A DNA stretch of 64,000 nt from contig CM055096.1 in NCBI GenBank assembly GCA_029204225.1, positions 46,298,579 to 46,362,578 of the forward strand, written 5' to 3'. Shown piece by piece: positions 31,140 to 44,090 of the stretch. Below the pieces are notes generated by a model that saw only the letters and a program-made list of their open reading frames with translations, was not told where the DNA came from and made no database searches. The stretch comes from Diphasiastrum complanatum. Its lineage: Eukaryota; Streptophyta; Lycopodiopsida; Lycopodiales; Lycopodiaceae. The first letter of the stretch is position 1. Each line of letters begins with the position of its first letter. The translations under genes were made by a program, and so were the position numbers.

Positions 31140-31873
31140 TCATTCATATCTTGAGATTAAATCGATATGGCCTAGGTCTAAAACATGAAAATTAACTAAT
31201 TTTGTGTGTCCTTGTATCAAAACTGAGAGCTTCAGGACTTTTACGTTCCAAGTCTCCAACTCTGCTCCCGAAGCTAGATAAACTTTATATCTATGGTTGG
31301 TGGCTTATGCAAGATCCAAAGATCTAACATTGGAAGTTGGCCAAGAGGGTGCTAAGTATAATAGAAGCTAATTAGATCTTGCTTACAAGTTACAAACACA
31401 ATGGATAACACACTATGGAGAAACCACCCAACCAAGTAGAAGCATCCAATCAAACTCTAGAAGCCTCACCCCCAAGCCAAGGAACAAGAAGCATGAATAT
31501 AGAGAGCCTGGCAATGAATCCAAAACCATGATGAGGAGTAGGACGAGTTTGGTCTCAATATATAGAGCCAAAAGCAACATGGGCACATAGCCATGCATAG
31601 CCCGAAGTTCCCTATACATAGATTCACCTAGAATAGAGTCCTAAGCATGGACCAACTATTCATATAATTGCTACTGATAACTCTACACATGCATACACTG
31701 TTTCATACCTTGTCTAAACTCCATTTAGTGTGTTCTGGGCCTCACAAGGATATTAGTTACTTTCGGGTCACGTCCATTATGACATGGCATAACTAACAGC
31801 TTGTTTCACTGAAGTACCGTTTATCCAAGACTAGGAGTATACTGAATCCTATATACTGATCATGGACATGACA
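31140..31873 (-). mobile_element. Gypsy 3' LTR region, left edge uncertain
   Basis: On the minus strand a purine tract (TTTAAGGAGGGAAGA) at 31874-31887 is followed by TGTCATGTCCATG, the start of an LTR, right after the gypsy chromodomain end. The distal boundary could not be placed. No coding sequence in it. Confidence 0.55.
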
Positions 31874-31887
31874 TTCTTCCCTCCTTA
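31874..31887 (-). other. Polypurine tract of gypsy element
   Basis: TTCTTCCCTCCTTA on the plus strand; purine-rich on the coding strand and immediately before the LTR start. Confidence 0.7.
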
Positions 31888-31901
31888 AACTGCTTCTATC
31901 C

Positions 31902-32228
31902 TTAGAAGCTAAACTTCGAAAAATTCTTCTTTATGCTATCAACTCTCTCCCAAGAATCATCATCCTCAATACGAACTTTCCACCGAATTAAGCACTCAAA
32001 GATAGAACGATTTCTCAATTGTTTATCTCTAGTTCTAAGCACTTTCTCAGGTTCCAAAGGTACAGTAAGCGACAAATATTCCAAATGGGATAAATTTTCA
32101 TCCGATCCAACTGTATTACCATCATGTAAACTTAGTTTCAAACAACTTACATGAAACATTGGGTGTGCAGTCGTCTTTCCTTGAAGATCGAGTTCATACG
32201 CCAAAGAACCAATTCTACGTATATTCAT
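31902..32228 (-). pseudogene. Ty3/gypsy integrase C-terminus with chromodomain
   Basis: 108 codons. IGSLAYELDLQGKTTAHPMF and HVSCLKLSLHDG are the C-terminal integrase motif of plant chromoviruses (usually AYRLELPP...HPVFHVSLLK). It is followed by a chromodomain-like end: LEPEKVLRTRDKQLRNRSIF, ECLIRWKVR, DDDSWERVDSIKKNF. Only the last part of pol is present. Upstream the gypsy body is missing and Helitron sequence begins, so the element was cut or interrupted near 32260. Confidence 0.85.
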
Positions 32229-32444
32229 AACAAAGTATTTTTTGGGCCTTTGAAAGTTCTTGTAATGTCATATCAGATGTCTGCTATCAAGTAGAATTGA
32301 AAAATTAAAAATGAAATATTTTGGATATGATATTTTCAAAACAATGAACAATAACATAATGTATTAAAAAGATTAACATCTAGTAAAATAGGACTATATT
32401 GTAAATATTAATTAATTGTTTGATTTACAATGGCCGGTGTTGGA

Positions 32445-33640
32445 TCAAAACTCGGAGGTGTTAATTTGCATGTAAAAAATATGTTTTCTCGTCTTCTCAC
32501 TCGAGATAACATAACATAAGTTAATCCTGGACAGAAACATTTTTGAATCAATTATTGCAATGTCATGGATTTGCAATTTTTGAGCTGTAATAGCGTATGC
32601 TAATGCAAAAGGAAATATACATTTGTAATATATTTTAAAACTGTACCTCAATTTGCTAGTAATTGGTGGCATAATTTTCATTTTTTTGTTAGATCCATCG
32701 ATTCTTATCATATAGAATCTATTTCGTTGGTTTGTTTTGAATATGCAAAGTCTTCAATCGTTCCAATCGCTCCATTGACTATTCCATTCGTTATGTCTAC
32801 ATTCGCAAGAACCATGACCTTTGCATTTTTTGCAATTTAGTCTAGTTGATGAAATGACGAGTCTTCAACCCATGATTTTAATTCTAGATTGTCCGATGCA
32901 TTTGTTTTCACTGGTACATTTATGATGTTTTCCTTTTCAAAGATTTTTTCCAATGCACATTTGTTATATCTTTGACATTCTTTTTGTGTGTGCATATTAT
33001 TGTCACGTTAGAGCTAATCATTTTAAGAACTTGTTCTTCTGAAATTGCTTGTTTATTCAATGTATCATTGATTTCTTCTAATATTGGTTTTCTAAATCTT
33101 ATCGTGTTTGAAAATGAAAGATATAAGGCATTTGACAAGTGCCGAATCGAATAAGTTAAGTGGATTTGAATCGTCATTTTCCAATATAAAGGAGATGTGA
33201 CATGTCGAGCATAAGTTATCGGTTCTATGTTTACATATTGATGGCAACTGTGCATGATCGCCTACTAATAACAAGATGAAATTTTGGAAAGACACACAAT
33301 ATGGATTTGATTTTACTTGATCTATTTGATGTATGACAATGTAACGTTTGAGCAGTCATCACATTTCGTCGATGATAATGATATCAACAATAAGTATTGT
33401 TTTGTAACGCATATCAGTAGGCATCAGATTTTGTATATATAGAGCATTAACATGGATCAAAAATAAGTTGTGCATTAAATCACGTTTACGGCACACAACA
33501 AAACAAAACATGCTCATTTTTTCAAACGCGAATGTTAGATATTTTATCAGATGTGTTTTTCCACTTCCCGGTGTACCTAATAGTACAAAAATACCTGACC
33601 GATTTGATATCAAAATCGAAAGACATTTTCTTGTTCTGTT
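32445..33640 (-). pseudogene. Helitron PIF1-type helicase, decayed
   Basis: Minus-strand pieces in order: Walker A LLGTPGSGKTHLIKYLTFAF (about 33540-33600) and Walker B IIIIDEM at about 33360; LLVGDHAQLPSICKHR at about 33220-33275, the next PIF1 motif; LTYSIRHLSNALYLSFSNTI; and the C-terminal helicase motif FPFALAYAITAQKLQIHDIA with YVISSEK at about 32500-32610. Stops and frame changes separate them. The order and spacing fit the helicase half of a Helitron RepHel protein rather than a host PIF1 gene, because Rep-type sequence lies just upstream on the same strand. Confidence 0.85.
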
Positions 33641-34399
33641 GTCAATGAAAAATTAGATTGAAATTCATGCAAAATACGTACATGTCCTAATAATATCTGA
33701 GTCTTATTTTCATGATTAGATATGACTTGTAATAACGGCTCGCGAAAAAATGATTTATATTGTAACAAGATATTCACAATTTGTTGTCATTGTTCATTTT
33801 GAAGCATTTGTTTATTTGAATCATCTTCAACATAGTGTTCAATGTCTTTCTCATTTTGAATGAAATCACGCAATATGCATTCTGTATAATATGATCGATC
33901 ATTGTTGTTGGGACTCAAAAGTTCACATTCTTTTTGAAATTGAAATCTTTCTAATAACACATTGACAAAAAAAAAAACCTTCTGTTTGATACGTAGGATG
34001 ATAAGTTGTGAATCTGATCATTTTAGTATTTTAGTACAAATAATGTTCTAATTGACCCATGTATATATTTTTTAAGAACTGGTTTTTTTTCGTGGTCACA
34101 ATAAATCGTTGTCAATAGTCATAAAAACACACGCTTTCAAGTTCTTCAGGCCTATATGTGTAGATATTAATTGGATGTAAATTCAGTCGATGTCGAACAT
34201 TTTTTGAATGGAAATCCATACTTACAGATCTTTGTTATTTTTTTATCACCTTTGATGGTGCAAGACGATCGACAATAATGGATTTGTTTTCATACGACTA
34301 ATTTATATATTTGTTTTTCAATTGGATTTAATAGAATTTTGAATTTTTTTTGTTTGCAGATTAAATTTTGTAGGAATGAGCGCAACGATTTTATTTCGA

Positions 34400-35890
34400 T
34401 TTTTTTTTTCACTTTTCATTTAACCGATAGCATGATATGGGCACGTAAAGAATCTCGATTTTGAAATTCATATCATAATATGTAATGTTTAATTCGTTCT
34501 AAAATGGCTCTTTTTGAAAAAATAAATTTTCATTAATAATTCTAATTTCTTGACAAAAAAACAACGGACACTCAATCGGACAATTTCTCCAATCAAAATT
34601 GATATTATAGTTTTTCACTATTTTTTCTATCTGTCAGATTTCTGACCATCGTAATTCAATTGTTTCATTGCTTGTCAATGTCAAAAAGAAATCTGACAAT
34701 CTCCAATGTGTCACCATCGTTAATAAATCTTTAAAATTCCGTCTATGCCATAACGGTGTGCTTGGCATTTTACGTGGCAAAGTGAATTTCAAAACGTTTC
34801 TAAAAATTTGTTCTTCATTTGCATTTGGATGTTTATTAACGAAATTGATAATGACTTTTTGCAAGACAACGGATGATGCCTTTGTTGTTATCAAGATGGC
34901 TTGTCGTATTTGAAACATTATAAGTAAATATGGTGGAAATAGATTTAACGGCGAAAACAATGAAGAAACTCTCATTTTTACATAATCGATATAACGTATT
35001 TTTCCATTATAGTAACCATGGCCAAATGGAAACAGAAATGGAAATATTGCATTTTCTAATGTGATGAATTGTTTTTTTCTAGTCACTGATGGCAATCCAG
35101 AAACTTTTATTCTAAACATTGATGTTTCCTTTTTTTCATGCGTTGTTTCTCTAATTCGTAAATTCAAATATGTATATGTCATCTTTTTTAATATCTTGTC
35201 TTTTGCTACAGGGTGTTATGTCTTGTAAGAATAAATATACACGTTCAAAGGGATCATTTGCCATGTTCTCGAATCCATGTATTTCAGTTTTTAACATTTC
35301 CTAAAATGAAGCTAATGATATAAATGGCAGTACTTGAGTTTTCATATAAGCTCAAACAAATTCTTGATATCGGATTGTGCAAAATATTATGTCGTAGCAC
35401 GCTTTGCAATTCTTCTTTATCATCATCATTTGTATATCTATTCAAATTGCAAGCAATAAGACTATCGAAAAGCGATCTTTTTTTCAAGTTGTCCTATCAC
35501 GAACGAGTTTATGCGTCGAGTCACATCCACTGAAACATCTATTATCGATAACAATTGTAAATATGACACATGTATCTTAAAAAGAGAGCGCACATATGTA
35601 GGCGAATAACATACTATGTATTTTATCCTATCTGGATAAGTTTTACATAAATTGCATGTATACCAATGTTTCTTTTCCTCATTTATATATGTATAATCCC
35701 ATAAAAAAGTATTAGCTATTGCATATGGCGGGACATTTTCATTCGAATTTTGAAGTTTCTTATTATGTTCTTCCTTGAATAAATTTGTACTTCCACACGT
35801 AGAACAACATTTCATTTGTCCGATAATTTCTATACAAATGGTTTTTTCACAAATCTTGATATTTTTTTGTTTTAAACCATCGATCGGCAT
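34400..35890 (-). pseudogene. Helitron Rep N-terminal region, decayed
   Basis: From 35890 downward: a cysteine-rich domain (CCSTCGSTNLFKEEH, WYTCNLCKTYPDRI); a middle segment at 35284-35487; then 34634-35182 with FPFLFPFGHGYYNGKI, YVKMRVSSLF, TPLWHRRNFKDLLTM and SDFFLTLTSNETIELRWSEI, which is the Helitron-like N domain. At about 34430-34478 a degraded EFQNRDSLRAHIM matches the region around the Rep HUH motif (normally EFQxRGSxHxH), with the histidines lost. The 3' hairpin and CTRR end, and the 5' TC end, could not be located. Confidence 0.8.
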
Positions 35891-35899
35891 ACGACATAA

Positions 35900-37488
35900 A
35901 TTGTCTTCCTTTTTTTAGAAAAGATTTTCTTTCGCGATTCTATGTCTTTCAATTAACGTTCGTTTTGTTTTTATTAGGCAATTGACTGTGTATTTTGAAG
36001 TATAAGCAAACAATTACTTCATTTTTTTTTTTGAAAGTTGTTTCTACTAGGTATTCAATGCGAATCGATATTATTCGCTTTATGCCAAAACACGAGACTT
36101 GTAGTGCAAATTGATATTATTCGCCTTATGTTAAAACAATAAATTCCTAACTTTTCCTGATGCAAATTTCAACTATGGAAATAAACAACAAGAGATGAAA
36201 CAATCATAATGTATTAGTCATTGTTAAATAGAAACAAATTAAAAAAATTGACAAAATAACAATTTCGCACAATTTTTTTTTCTGAAATGACATTGTATGT
36301 GTCTTAAAAAAACAATCGACCTCTAGTAAAATAACAAATTAAAATTCATAACATTGCAGTTGTACGATTTATTGAATTTTCTAAGAACCAAAATCGACAA
36401 TATTGGAAAATCATGACATGTATTGAGCTATCTCCCAACCCTGAAAACGACATGAGCTATTGTAATATCAATTGTTGATAACCGAGTTTGTGCAAAGAGC
36501 TCGGCAAAGAGTTTCTAAAATTCCTACTATTCTACTTCCCACACATCGCTACTATTAGGTGGTACCAACTACCAACGGTATGTGAGGATTTTGACTCCAC
36601 AATCTTACTACCCGATGTTATTGGAAGTATGATAAGACTATAGAATTCAGATAATGGATGACTAAGTTGTAAGCAGCGTGAGATAGGTTCTTAGACTTAT
36701 GGAGATATGAGATGAAATATTTTTAATTGTCTCAAAATGATATCAATAAATTGCAGATACATTTGCCGGTTTCAGACTTCTAGACCTACTATAGGTTCTA
36801 TGGAATGTGACCGTGCACTCATATGCTTTTCGATATTTTTGTAGTTCATTTCCAACAACTTTTCAGCTTTATCATTGTATAAGTTACGTACTTATTTACT
36901 TGTCAGCATATGAATTGAGCTCCTATTTTGTATTGTACTGTACATATTTTGTGTGATGCACCACTGGTGCCCAACAAGAGATAGGGGATCCGATGCTTCT
37001 GGATACGTTATATATGTATAGGTATATCCAACATTGGATGCATATTTGTCAAGCATTGCTTGCGCTTTGACATGAACAATTACAAAACATAAATATCAAT
37101 AATACTAAACATTATTTATAGTGGTTTATACACGGGAGAGGCCATTGCACGCACATGTCTATGGTTTCTTTGATGATGTAAACATATGACGGTGAAAGAG
37201 CTCCCGGCCTACGGGTGATGGGTGCTCTAAACATAAACACATACACGAAGAAACATAACATAAACGTAATTTTCTCCAACTCCAAGCGCATAAACTCCAT
37301 CTCCAGATCCAAGACAAATCCCATCTCCATTTTTAGCTCCAGCATAATTTTCATTTGCACTTGCAACTCCTCATCTATGGCTCTCTCTTGATTTACACTT
37401 GTAGATTTATATCATCTAAGAGAATATATATGGCTGCTACAACCAAAGTGCATGATGTGATAATGCACTTGAACCTATAAATCAGTTC

Positions 37489-37530
<42 letters not shown>

Positions 37531-37852
37531 CAAATAGCTTCTAGACTAGGATCTAATTTTTAGCTTGAAAAAAATTATGAACAATCAAATGCATATTCAA
37601 ATACATATTATCTTTTGCAACACGTTTATATGTCTTGCATCATTGAAAAGGCTATTTTTTTTATAGGAAGAAATCTAGATAATAATCTATCATAATCATT
37701 TGTTTGTTGGGATCATAAGTAATAAACCTATTTTATTTAGATTAAAACCCAATTAATTTAAATATGATGATGAAAATAACTTTTAAAACAAAATTATTCC
37801 TTGTTTTTTTTATTCTCTAGGTTTTAATGAATTCATAGACAGAGAATTAGTG
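35900..37852. other. Unassigned AT-rich DNA
   Basis: No gene seen in about 1.9 kb. A short duplication, ATCGATATTATTCGCTTTATG near 36066 and TTGATATTATTCGCCTTATG near 36108, and a (GA)n tract at about 37491-37528 are the only structures noted. Confidence 0.4.
37491..37528. repeat. (GA)n microsatellite
   Basis: About 38 bases of GA repeat. Confidence 0.9.
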
Positions 37853-39280
37853 GTTGACGAAGATGGCATTCAAAAACTATTAGCTAATCTAGAGCTGAAA
37901 GATATTATGAATCGTATACAAAAGGAATTTTGACAAAGAAAAAACCTACTAGATATATTTGGAAACATCTTCTAATTTTTCTTCAAACAAAAATGAATTT
38001 GGAATGGATGATTCAATTGGTCAAAACACGGAATGATTCAATTACTACAATTATCCTATTTTAAAACATCTAATGAAAGTTTGAAAACAATTACCAAATA
38101 AAAGCATCAATAGGAATACAAGTTCTAACATGATATACAAATCACTATTTAATTCGTAGCATTGATTCTTAATCTTCATGAATTGATTAGACAAATTTTG
38201 CTAGCACTTGATGGAAAACCAATTAAAATACAAATTACTATTGTTATGACTTATAGAATTTTTTTTGTTGAATAATGCCCTACTGTCGCACATTTATAGT
38301 AGATAACATTCTCTTTACTCCTCAAATTAGTAGGCTTTTCTTGAGTTGTGTTAGTTGTTGTTTTTAACATTTTGAACTTAGAGTTCGTACACATATTCAT
38401 TTGTTTAGACTAAATTATCCTACCCAAGAGTAGAGAGCATTGTAAAACAAATTTGAATTTTACTAAGAATTTAATAACATCATTATTGTTATTCGTCAAA
38501 AAAAAATCATTGATTATATATTGTATTCTGTTTGCTGATTTTATTTTCCATTTGTTTCGCTCCACTTTGCAAGACATATCATTCATTATTTTTATTTGAA
38601 AAAACATTGAGAGAGCTTTGTAGAATATTTGAAGTATTCTCAAAATATTAGCATTTGTTAGAAAAAGTCAGTTGTTAGAAAGCCATCTATTTGATCAAGT
38701 GTAAGATGGCAAAAAGAGAGGTGGCAATTTTCCTTTGAATTTTATAAACTAGGAGATTCACCTTTCTCCCAAATGCCAATGCAATATGAAAAATAAAATT
38801 TGAAAAATTGCCATGGAATATTTCAAATAGTCTACAAAGCTCGCACATTGTTTTTTCAAACAATAGTTTGTATTCTATATTTGTCGAATTTCAATCATGA
38901 AAATAACATACACAATTTTATGTTAAATTAAAAATTTTCATGATTTACTACATTCCTATTTTTATATTCTTACAAATATAAAAAAATGATATGTTTTGAA
39001 AATAATTATAACTCTATTCTGTAAATTATATTGAAAAAAGAAAAACTATAAATTAAAATTGTCAATCATTTCACATTTGATAAGGCTAATCTTGAATTTT
39101 AGATCTAGGTAGACCTATGAAAGATATCATAATTGTGAATTCTCCTTTGAAAACAATGATTTTAACATTTTGGCCAGATTATATTTAAGGATGTTTACTA
39201 TTGCTTCTTAACTTTTAAATTACCCTTCATTGCATGAATATGTCATTTTAAAATTTATCTGTTATTTGAAAATGGTTTAT
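37853..39280 (+). repeat. Palindrome 2, left outer arm
   Basis: Inverted relative of 61430-62891. Matching blocks include GGTTGACGAAGATGG at 37853, CTTAATCTTCATGAATTG near 38169, and AGTAAACATCC type sequence near 39190. The outer tip encodes the CACTA-like segment [18 protein letters not shown] on the plus strand, as the right arm does on the minus strand. The rest is non-coding and A/T-rich. Confidence 0.8.
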
Positions 39281-39376
39281 CAGTAGGCCTCGTATTCAGC
39301 ACTTGATACAAAAGATGTTGACAGATAGTTAACTCTCTCCTAGGTATTGCTTCTTCAAAACAATTTTGTTTACAAT

Positions 39377-39486
<110 letters not shown>

Positions 39487-39597
39487 ATTGATTTGGAAAA
39501 TGTTGACTCTGAGATCTTAGAGCAGCTCATATCTTGTTTGAGAGCGAAAAGCAGTCGTAACTCCAATTAGTCTCTTTTTTAATCAATTTTCTGCACG

Positions 39598-40412
39598 TGT
39601 GTAAAATAGTTAGAAATAGTTTATAATGTTGACTTTAGGGGTGTCATAAAGTTTTATGGTCAAGCATCTAGGTGTCACTAGTTGATAGAGCCAATTTTGG
39701 CATTAGAGATCAAATAGTCGATTCCACATGTCTTGTCATCATTAGGCCAAAAGTCAAATATGACATACGTGAGCTAGTTAGGGTTGTGACACATGTGTAG
39801 ATGTAATTTGATGAGAAATCAAGTCAATGTGTTGACAAGTCAGAGGGTCCAATCATAAGAGAGAGATTTGTTGGAAGGGTTCAATCAAAAGTAAGGGATG
39901 TTGCATCACTCATCCAATAGGGTTAGAGAGGCTATGTTTAAGGGGTCCAATAGGATTGAAGCATGGATCTCCATGAGTCTTTTAGTCAATTTGGAGATCT
40001 CTCAATTTTGTGTGTATTTTCTTCTCTCTCTACCAAAAGGCAAAATTGGTATATTCTATCTCTACTTGAGAAGAGGAGCTTATTTTGTCTTAGGTCTTTC
40101 ATGAAGCTTTTACTCAATTTGGAGATCTCTCGATTTGGTGTGTATTTCCTTCTCTCTCTACCAAAAGGCAAAATTGGTCTATTCTCTCTCTACTCGAGGA
40201 GAGGAGCTTATTTTGTTTTAGGTTTTTCATGAAGCTTTTCCACATGTGTGAAACACCTTTGGTTATGAATGTATGCATGTAGATTTGCCTCTTTGCTTTA
40301 GAATTTGACATTGATCTTGGTTTTCAATCAATAGTTGATCTAAAGTTCAAAAGCATTGCTTAGGAGATCAATTTCACATATTAGGACATTCTCACACGTG
40401 TGAATTTTCACA
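39598..40412 (+). repeat. LTR of a copia-like element
   Basis: About 815 bp from TGTGTAAAAT to ATTTTCACA, followed directly by the initiator tRNA-Met primer site. It contains two full copies of a 128-bp tandem unit (39972-40099 and 40100-40227). No 3' partner was found; only the last 12 bases reappear, at about 42700-42712. Confidence 0.7.
39972..40227 (+). repeat. 128-bp tandem duplication in LTR
   Basis: Two direct copies, each starting CATGA and containing CTACCAAAAGGCAAAATTGG, with a third partial start at 40228. Copies differ at several positions. Confidence 0.9.
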
Positions 40413-40424
40413 TGGTATCAGAGC
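40413..40424 (+). other. Primer binding site (tRNA-iMet)
   Basis: TGGTATCAGAGC directly after the LTR end. Confidence 0.9.
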
Positions 40425-41204
40425 CTACCTAAGTGTTTAATGCATCTATCATCCATAGTTTCAAAATGTTCATGAAAATCTAGATCTAGAGAGTGTTGAT
40501 TGAATCTTCCTAGCTATTTTGTTAATTGTTGGATCAAAAGAGATCAATATCACATTGATTGAGTCTGAATAGGTACTATATGAAAGACAATAAATGTTGC
40601 TTCTCTCTCACTATAGGATCCTTGAAAGGTGTAATACCAACTCCTATGCAAGATCTTGCAACAAAATGTGAGATGGATCTCACTAGCTCTACCAATCTCT
40701 CTCAAACTAGATCAACCTCTCATCAATTGATGGACTATAGGCAAACTTTTGTTCAAACTATCTTTGGCACATGTGAAACACTCAAAGAATCCACACATCA
40801 GTCTAATACAATGAAATTGTCAGAAACAATGTGGCTATGACCTCAAAATAATGACTAGATCTCAAATAGATGGGATTGGCAAGCCTCTTCTTGAATTTTT
40901 GGTCAAAAGTAGCAAGATATGAATCAAACCAAAGTGTCCAAACAGGTCTAGGTGCCCTACCTAATCCTCTACAAAATCTTTTTAATTCTGATTGGCTAAA
41001 CCAAATGGATTGAAACAAATTGCTACAAAAACTAGACAAATCTAGCTTTCAAACAAGCTATTATGTATAGATTTTGGACCAAACATGAGAGAGAACTATA
41101 GGAATGAAATTTGATGTTCCTCACACATGTCTGAGTAGCAAATTATTACAACGAGTCTTCACTACTTTTGATGGCATCCATGGGTTCCTACTTATTGGAA
41201 GTTA
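40425..41204 (+). other. Interior remnant of copia-like element
   Basis: Sequence after the primer site with only short frames (one of 93 codons at 40559-40840). No Gag motif can be recognised; the element is probably deleted here. Confidence 0.4.
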
Positions 41205-41670
41205 GAAATCAAAATTAATCTGATATACATTTTATGTAAGCTCTAAATGTAATATTGTAATTAGTGTATAGTTAATTAGATTTGTTGTATTCAGTTGTGT
41301 TCAGGACGTGACCCGTTAGGATATATTGATCGGGCACTGATTCCGTAGCCGACTACTTGGGTTAGCCGAGTAGCCACATGTAGGAAAAGTTAGCCTGTAC
41401 AGAGTTATATACAGTGTATGCTATACTTGGGGGCATGTCCCAAGTTTTTCGGTCGAATTTGGCCATACTGGGCCCAACCTTAGTTTTGGCAGGTGGTAGG
41501 CCAATTTTAGGACACCTGTCTTTTTCATGCAGGTTGTATTTCCTATATGTACAGTGTTCTTTGTAATATACACAACTTTTGATGTGCCATCTTTGAGAGC
41601 TTGTGAGGAGTGGCTATGGTGATTGTGTGATGTGATTTACATACTGCACTAGATTTTATCAGAATTTCAA
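41205..41670 (+). repeat. Probable second LTR, different family
   Basis: A promoter-like AGTTATATACAGTG lies near 41403, and the segment ends just before a primer-site match at 41673-41684. The left edge is set only by a weak inverted match (GTTAGAAATC against GATTTTATCAGAATTTC at the end) and is uncertain. Confidence 0.4.
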
Positions 41671-41672
41671 CT

Positions 41673-41684
41673 TGGTATCAAAGC
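41673..41684 (+). other. Primer binding site variant
   Basis: TGGTATCAAAGC, one base different from the usual TGGTATCAGAGC. Confidence 0.6.
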
Positions 41685-43830
41685 GTCAAGGTGATGCAAG
41701 AATGCACGATTCGGTGAAGCTATGGGATAGCGTCTTTCACCAGGAGAAATAGTGCTCTGAGCGTCTCAGGAGAGAGGACTCCATATGGGGTATCAGCAGT
41801 CTGGATGGCAGGAGACAGTAAAGTTCCTTCGATCGGAGCTTCGGGGAAGATCCGAACGATCGTCGTAGGTGGATTCCGGAGAGGATTCACTGAACAACTT
41901 GTAGTTTCGGTGATTTTAGAAAAATCATCGGTGTTGGCTACGTTATTCACTATGTGGACAGCCATTTGGTGCAACAGGACTTGCATAAGAATGCAAAGAG
42001 CAGTGATGGAGAGCCATGGCAATTTACAAGAGCAAATTGGGTTGAAAACGGAGGAAATTTGAGAAATATCCAGTTTTGTGGGGTGTTGACGGATTTCTGG
42101 GAAATCAGACTGTTTGGAGTCAATACCGCACCAATTTCAGAGCTGTAAATTGCATCAAATGCCTTGAGGTAGGGCGACCTCTGTGAGGCAGGTAGCTGCA
42201 AGAAAAATCTCAGCAGAAGTCTGAGAAATGCCCAAGAAATCTTTCTCTTTCACAAGGCAAGGGTTTTATGAGAAAAACAAGTGGATCTCTCTCTGGAGGC
42301 AAGCTTTTTTGAAGCTGTAAACTTGTACACGAGGGCGCCCTAGTGAGGGGATTCAGTAGCCAGGAGGCCGTGAGTAGCCGTGGCCAGGAGAGAGCACGAT
42401 GGATCAATTCTTTGCGGTAGTTGAAACCCTTCTGCCATAGGTATGGAGAAAAGCATGAAGAGAGAGGTGGATGGGAGCTCGCAGGAGCTCGTGCGCGGCC
42501 AACGAGGAGGTGCATGTAGTGTAAGGAAGGGTACCAGCGGCTGGACAAGCCCTTTTCAGCGTGCCTAATCATGCGCAGCCGCTAGATTGTGAAGGTTCAA
42601 GATCAACGGTCTCGATGAGAAGATTGTGGGCCTTTAGATTGGAAAGTGTCGTTGAGATAAGATTGAAAATGGACCCTATGAAAGGGAAAAATCCACACAT
42701 GTGAATTTTCACATTTGTAGCATCTATTATAGCATTCATAAGCTAATTATTAGATACCAAAACATGTGTTTCGTGTTCTGGCTATGATAAGAGAGCTAAT
42801 CCGAGAAAAAATAATAAATAATTTTAAAATATTAGCATGACAATGTCAGCCATTTTGTAATCTATAAAGCTCGAATTACATTAGATAGGACTATACTAAT
42901 CATATTAGCAATCACATAGATCAATCAAAGACAAATTCGGCAATAATCGATTTATAAGAAAAGACATAGATTCATGATAGAAGTTGAAACTCGATACAGA
43001 TTGGTTGGACATCGACACTGGTCGTCTTTTCATGATATTTTCTTATGGTAAAAAGTCAATTGTTAGAGTTCCTACGTATATTAGTTAACAACACAAAGTT
43101 ATTACTTAATAATCTGCAAACGATGCTAGTTGTTAAAATATTCGAATTTGGCTCATATCTTTCACAAAGATCTTCAGAGCTCGCATCGTTTACATTCTGT
43201 TTCCTGTCTGTTACTCATCGCTTTTTGGCATGACTTTCATTTTCATTTGTGCATCATTTTCAATTGATTGCTTGCAATTTACTTGCTTGAATTAGTTTTA
43301 TTTGGTTTGATTACTTGCAAAGTATTAGTACAAAAATTGTATTATACATTTACTAAAAATTGAAAGTGTCATTGTGTTTGGTACACATTAGAACTTGAAG
43401 TTCTTCGCACATGTTCTCGCTTGTTGAAGTGTTCGAACTTAGCTCATATCTTTCTCACATATTTTCAGAGTTTACAATCTATTTACATTTTGATTAATGC
43501 CATCTGTTACTCAGTACCTGCTAGCATAATGTTGATTCTTATTTTGTTTTAATTTTCGAGACTTGTTATGCATTGTCTGCTGGCATAACTTTTGTTTTAA
43601 TGCACATTGTTTCTGAATATTTTATAGTGACTAAATTTGCGGATAGTGAACATCTATGACTTTTACACTCTATATAAAAAAAGAATATATTTGACACATA
43701 GCATAATGGATTGCCAATCGAATAATAAATAGAAAAAATTCTCTCTCTAAATTGAAAAATATCTTCTTCTAGCTAATATAGTTGTAGATTAATGATTCAA
43801 AATGTTTTTGAATATTATTACTTATTGTTT
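41685..43830. other. Unassigned, retroelement leader then AT-rich DNA
   Basis: 41685-42710 is GC-richer than its surroundings and has several short frames on both strands, none with a known motif; it may be a retroelement leader. 42720-43830 is A/T-rich with no gene seen. Confidence 0.35.
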
Positions 43831-43835
43831 TTGTG

Positions 43836-44090
43836 TTATGAAAAGCTTCTTTTATTTGATTTAGATATTGGCCGACAAATCATCATCAGAGTGATGATTC
43901 TTTCATCCACATACAAAACCAAAATAATGATCTTGCCATCATTACATTTGATATACAATGAAGGTTCATAAGAGCTTATCACAAAACCAATAGAGTAGAG
44001 GTAGTTGTGCAACCTAGAGTACCAAATGCATGGGAGGTTGGCATGATTTGATATATGGCTTCCATGTGGATTCCATGCATATACACCCAC
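43836..44090 (-). pseudogene. Copia reverse transcriptase fragment
   Basis: 84 codons. IWYSRLHNYLYSIGFVISSY followed by EPSLYIKCNDGKIIILVLYV is the copia reverse transcriptase region from the conserved AWYxRL segment to the catalytic YVDD, here YVDE: the second catalytic Asp has changed to Glu. The GLKQAPR segment normally just upstream has been replaced by unrelated sequence. It stands alone with no LTR or other pol domain nearby. Confidence 0.85.

Noticed and set aside
42210-42572. 120-codon minus-strand frame
   Set aside because: No motif; lies in a probable retroelement leader with several competing frames.
42690-42712. 3' LTR end matching the LTR at 39598-40412
   Set aside because: Only about the last dozen bases (GAATTTTCACA) agree; upstream sequence is unrelated and no target duplication is present.
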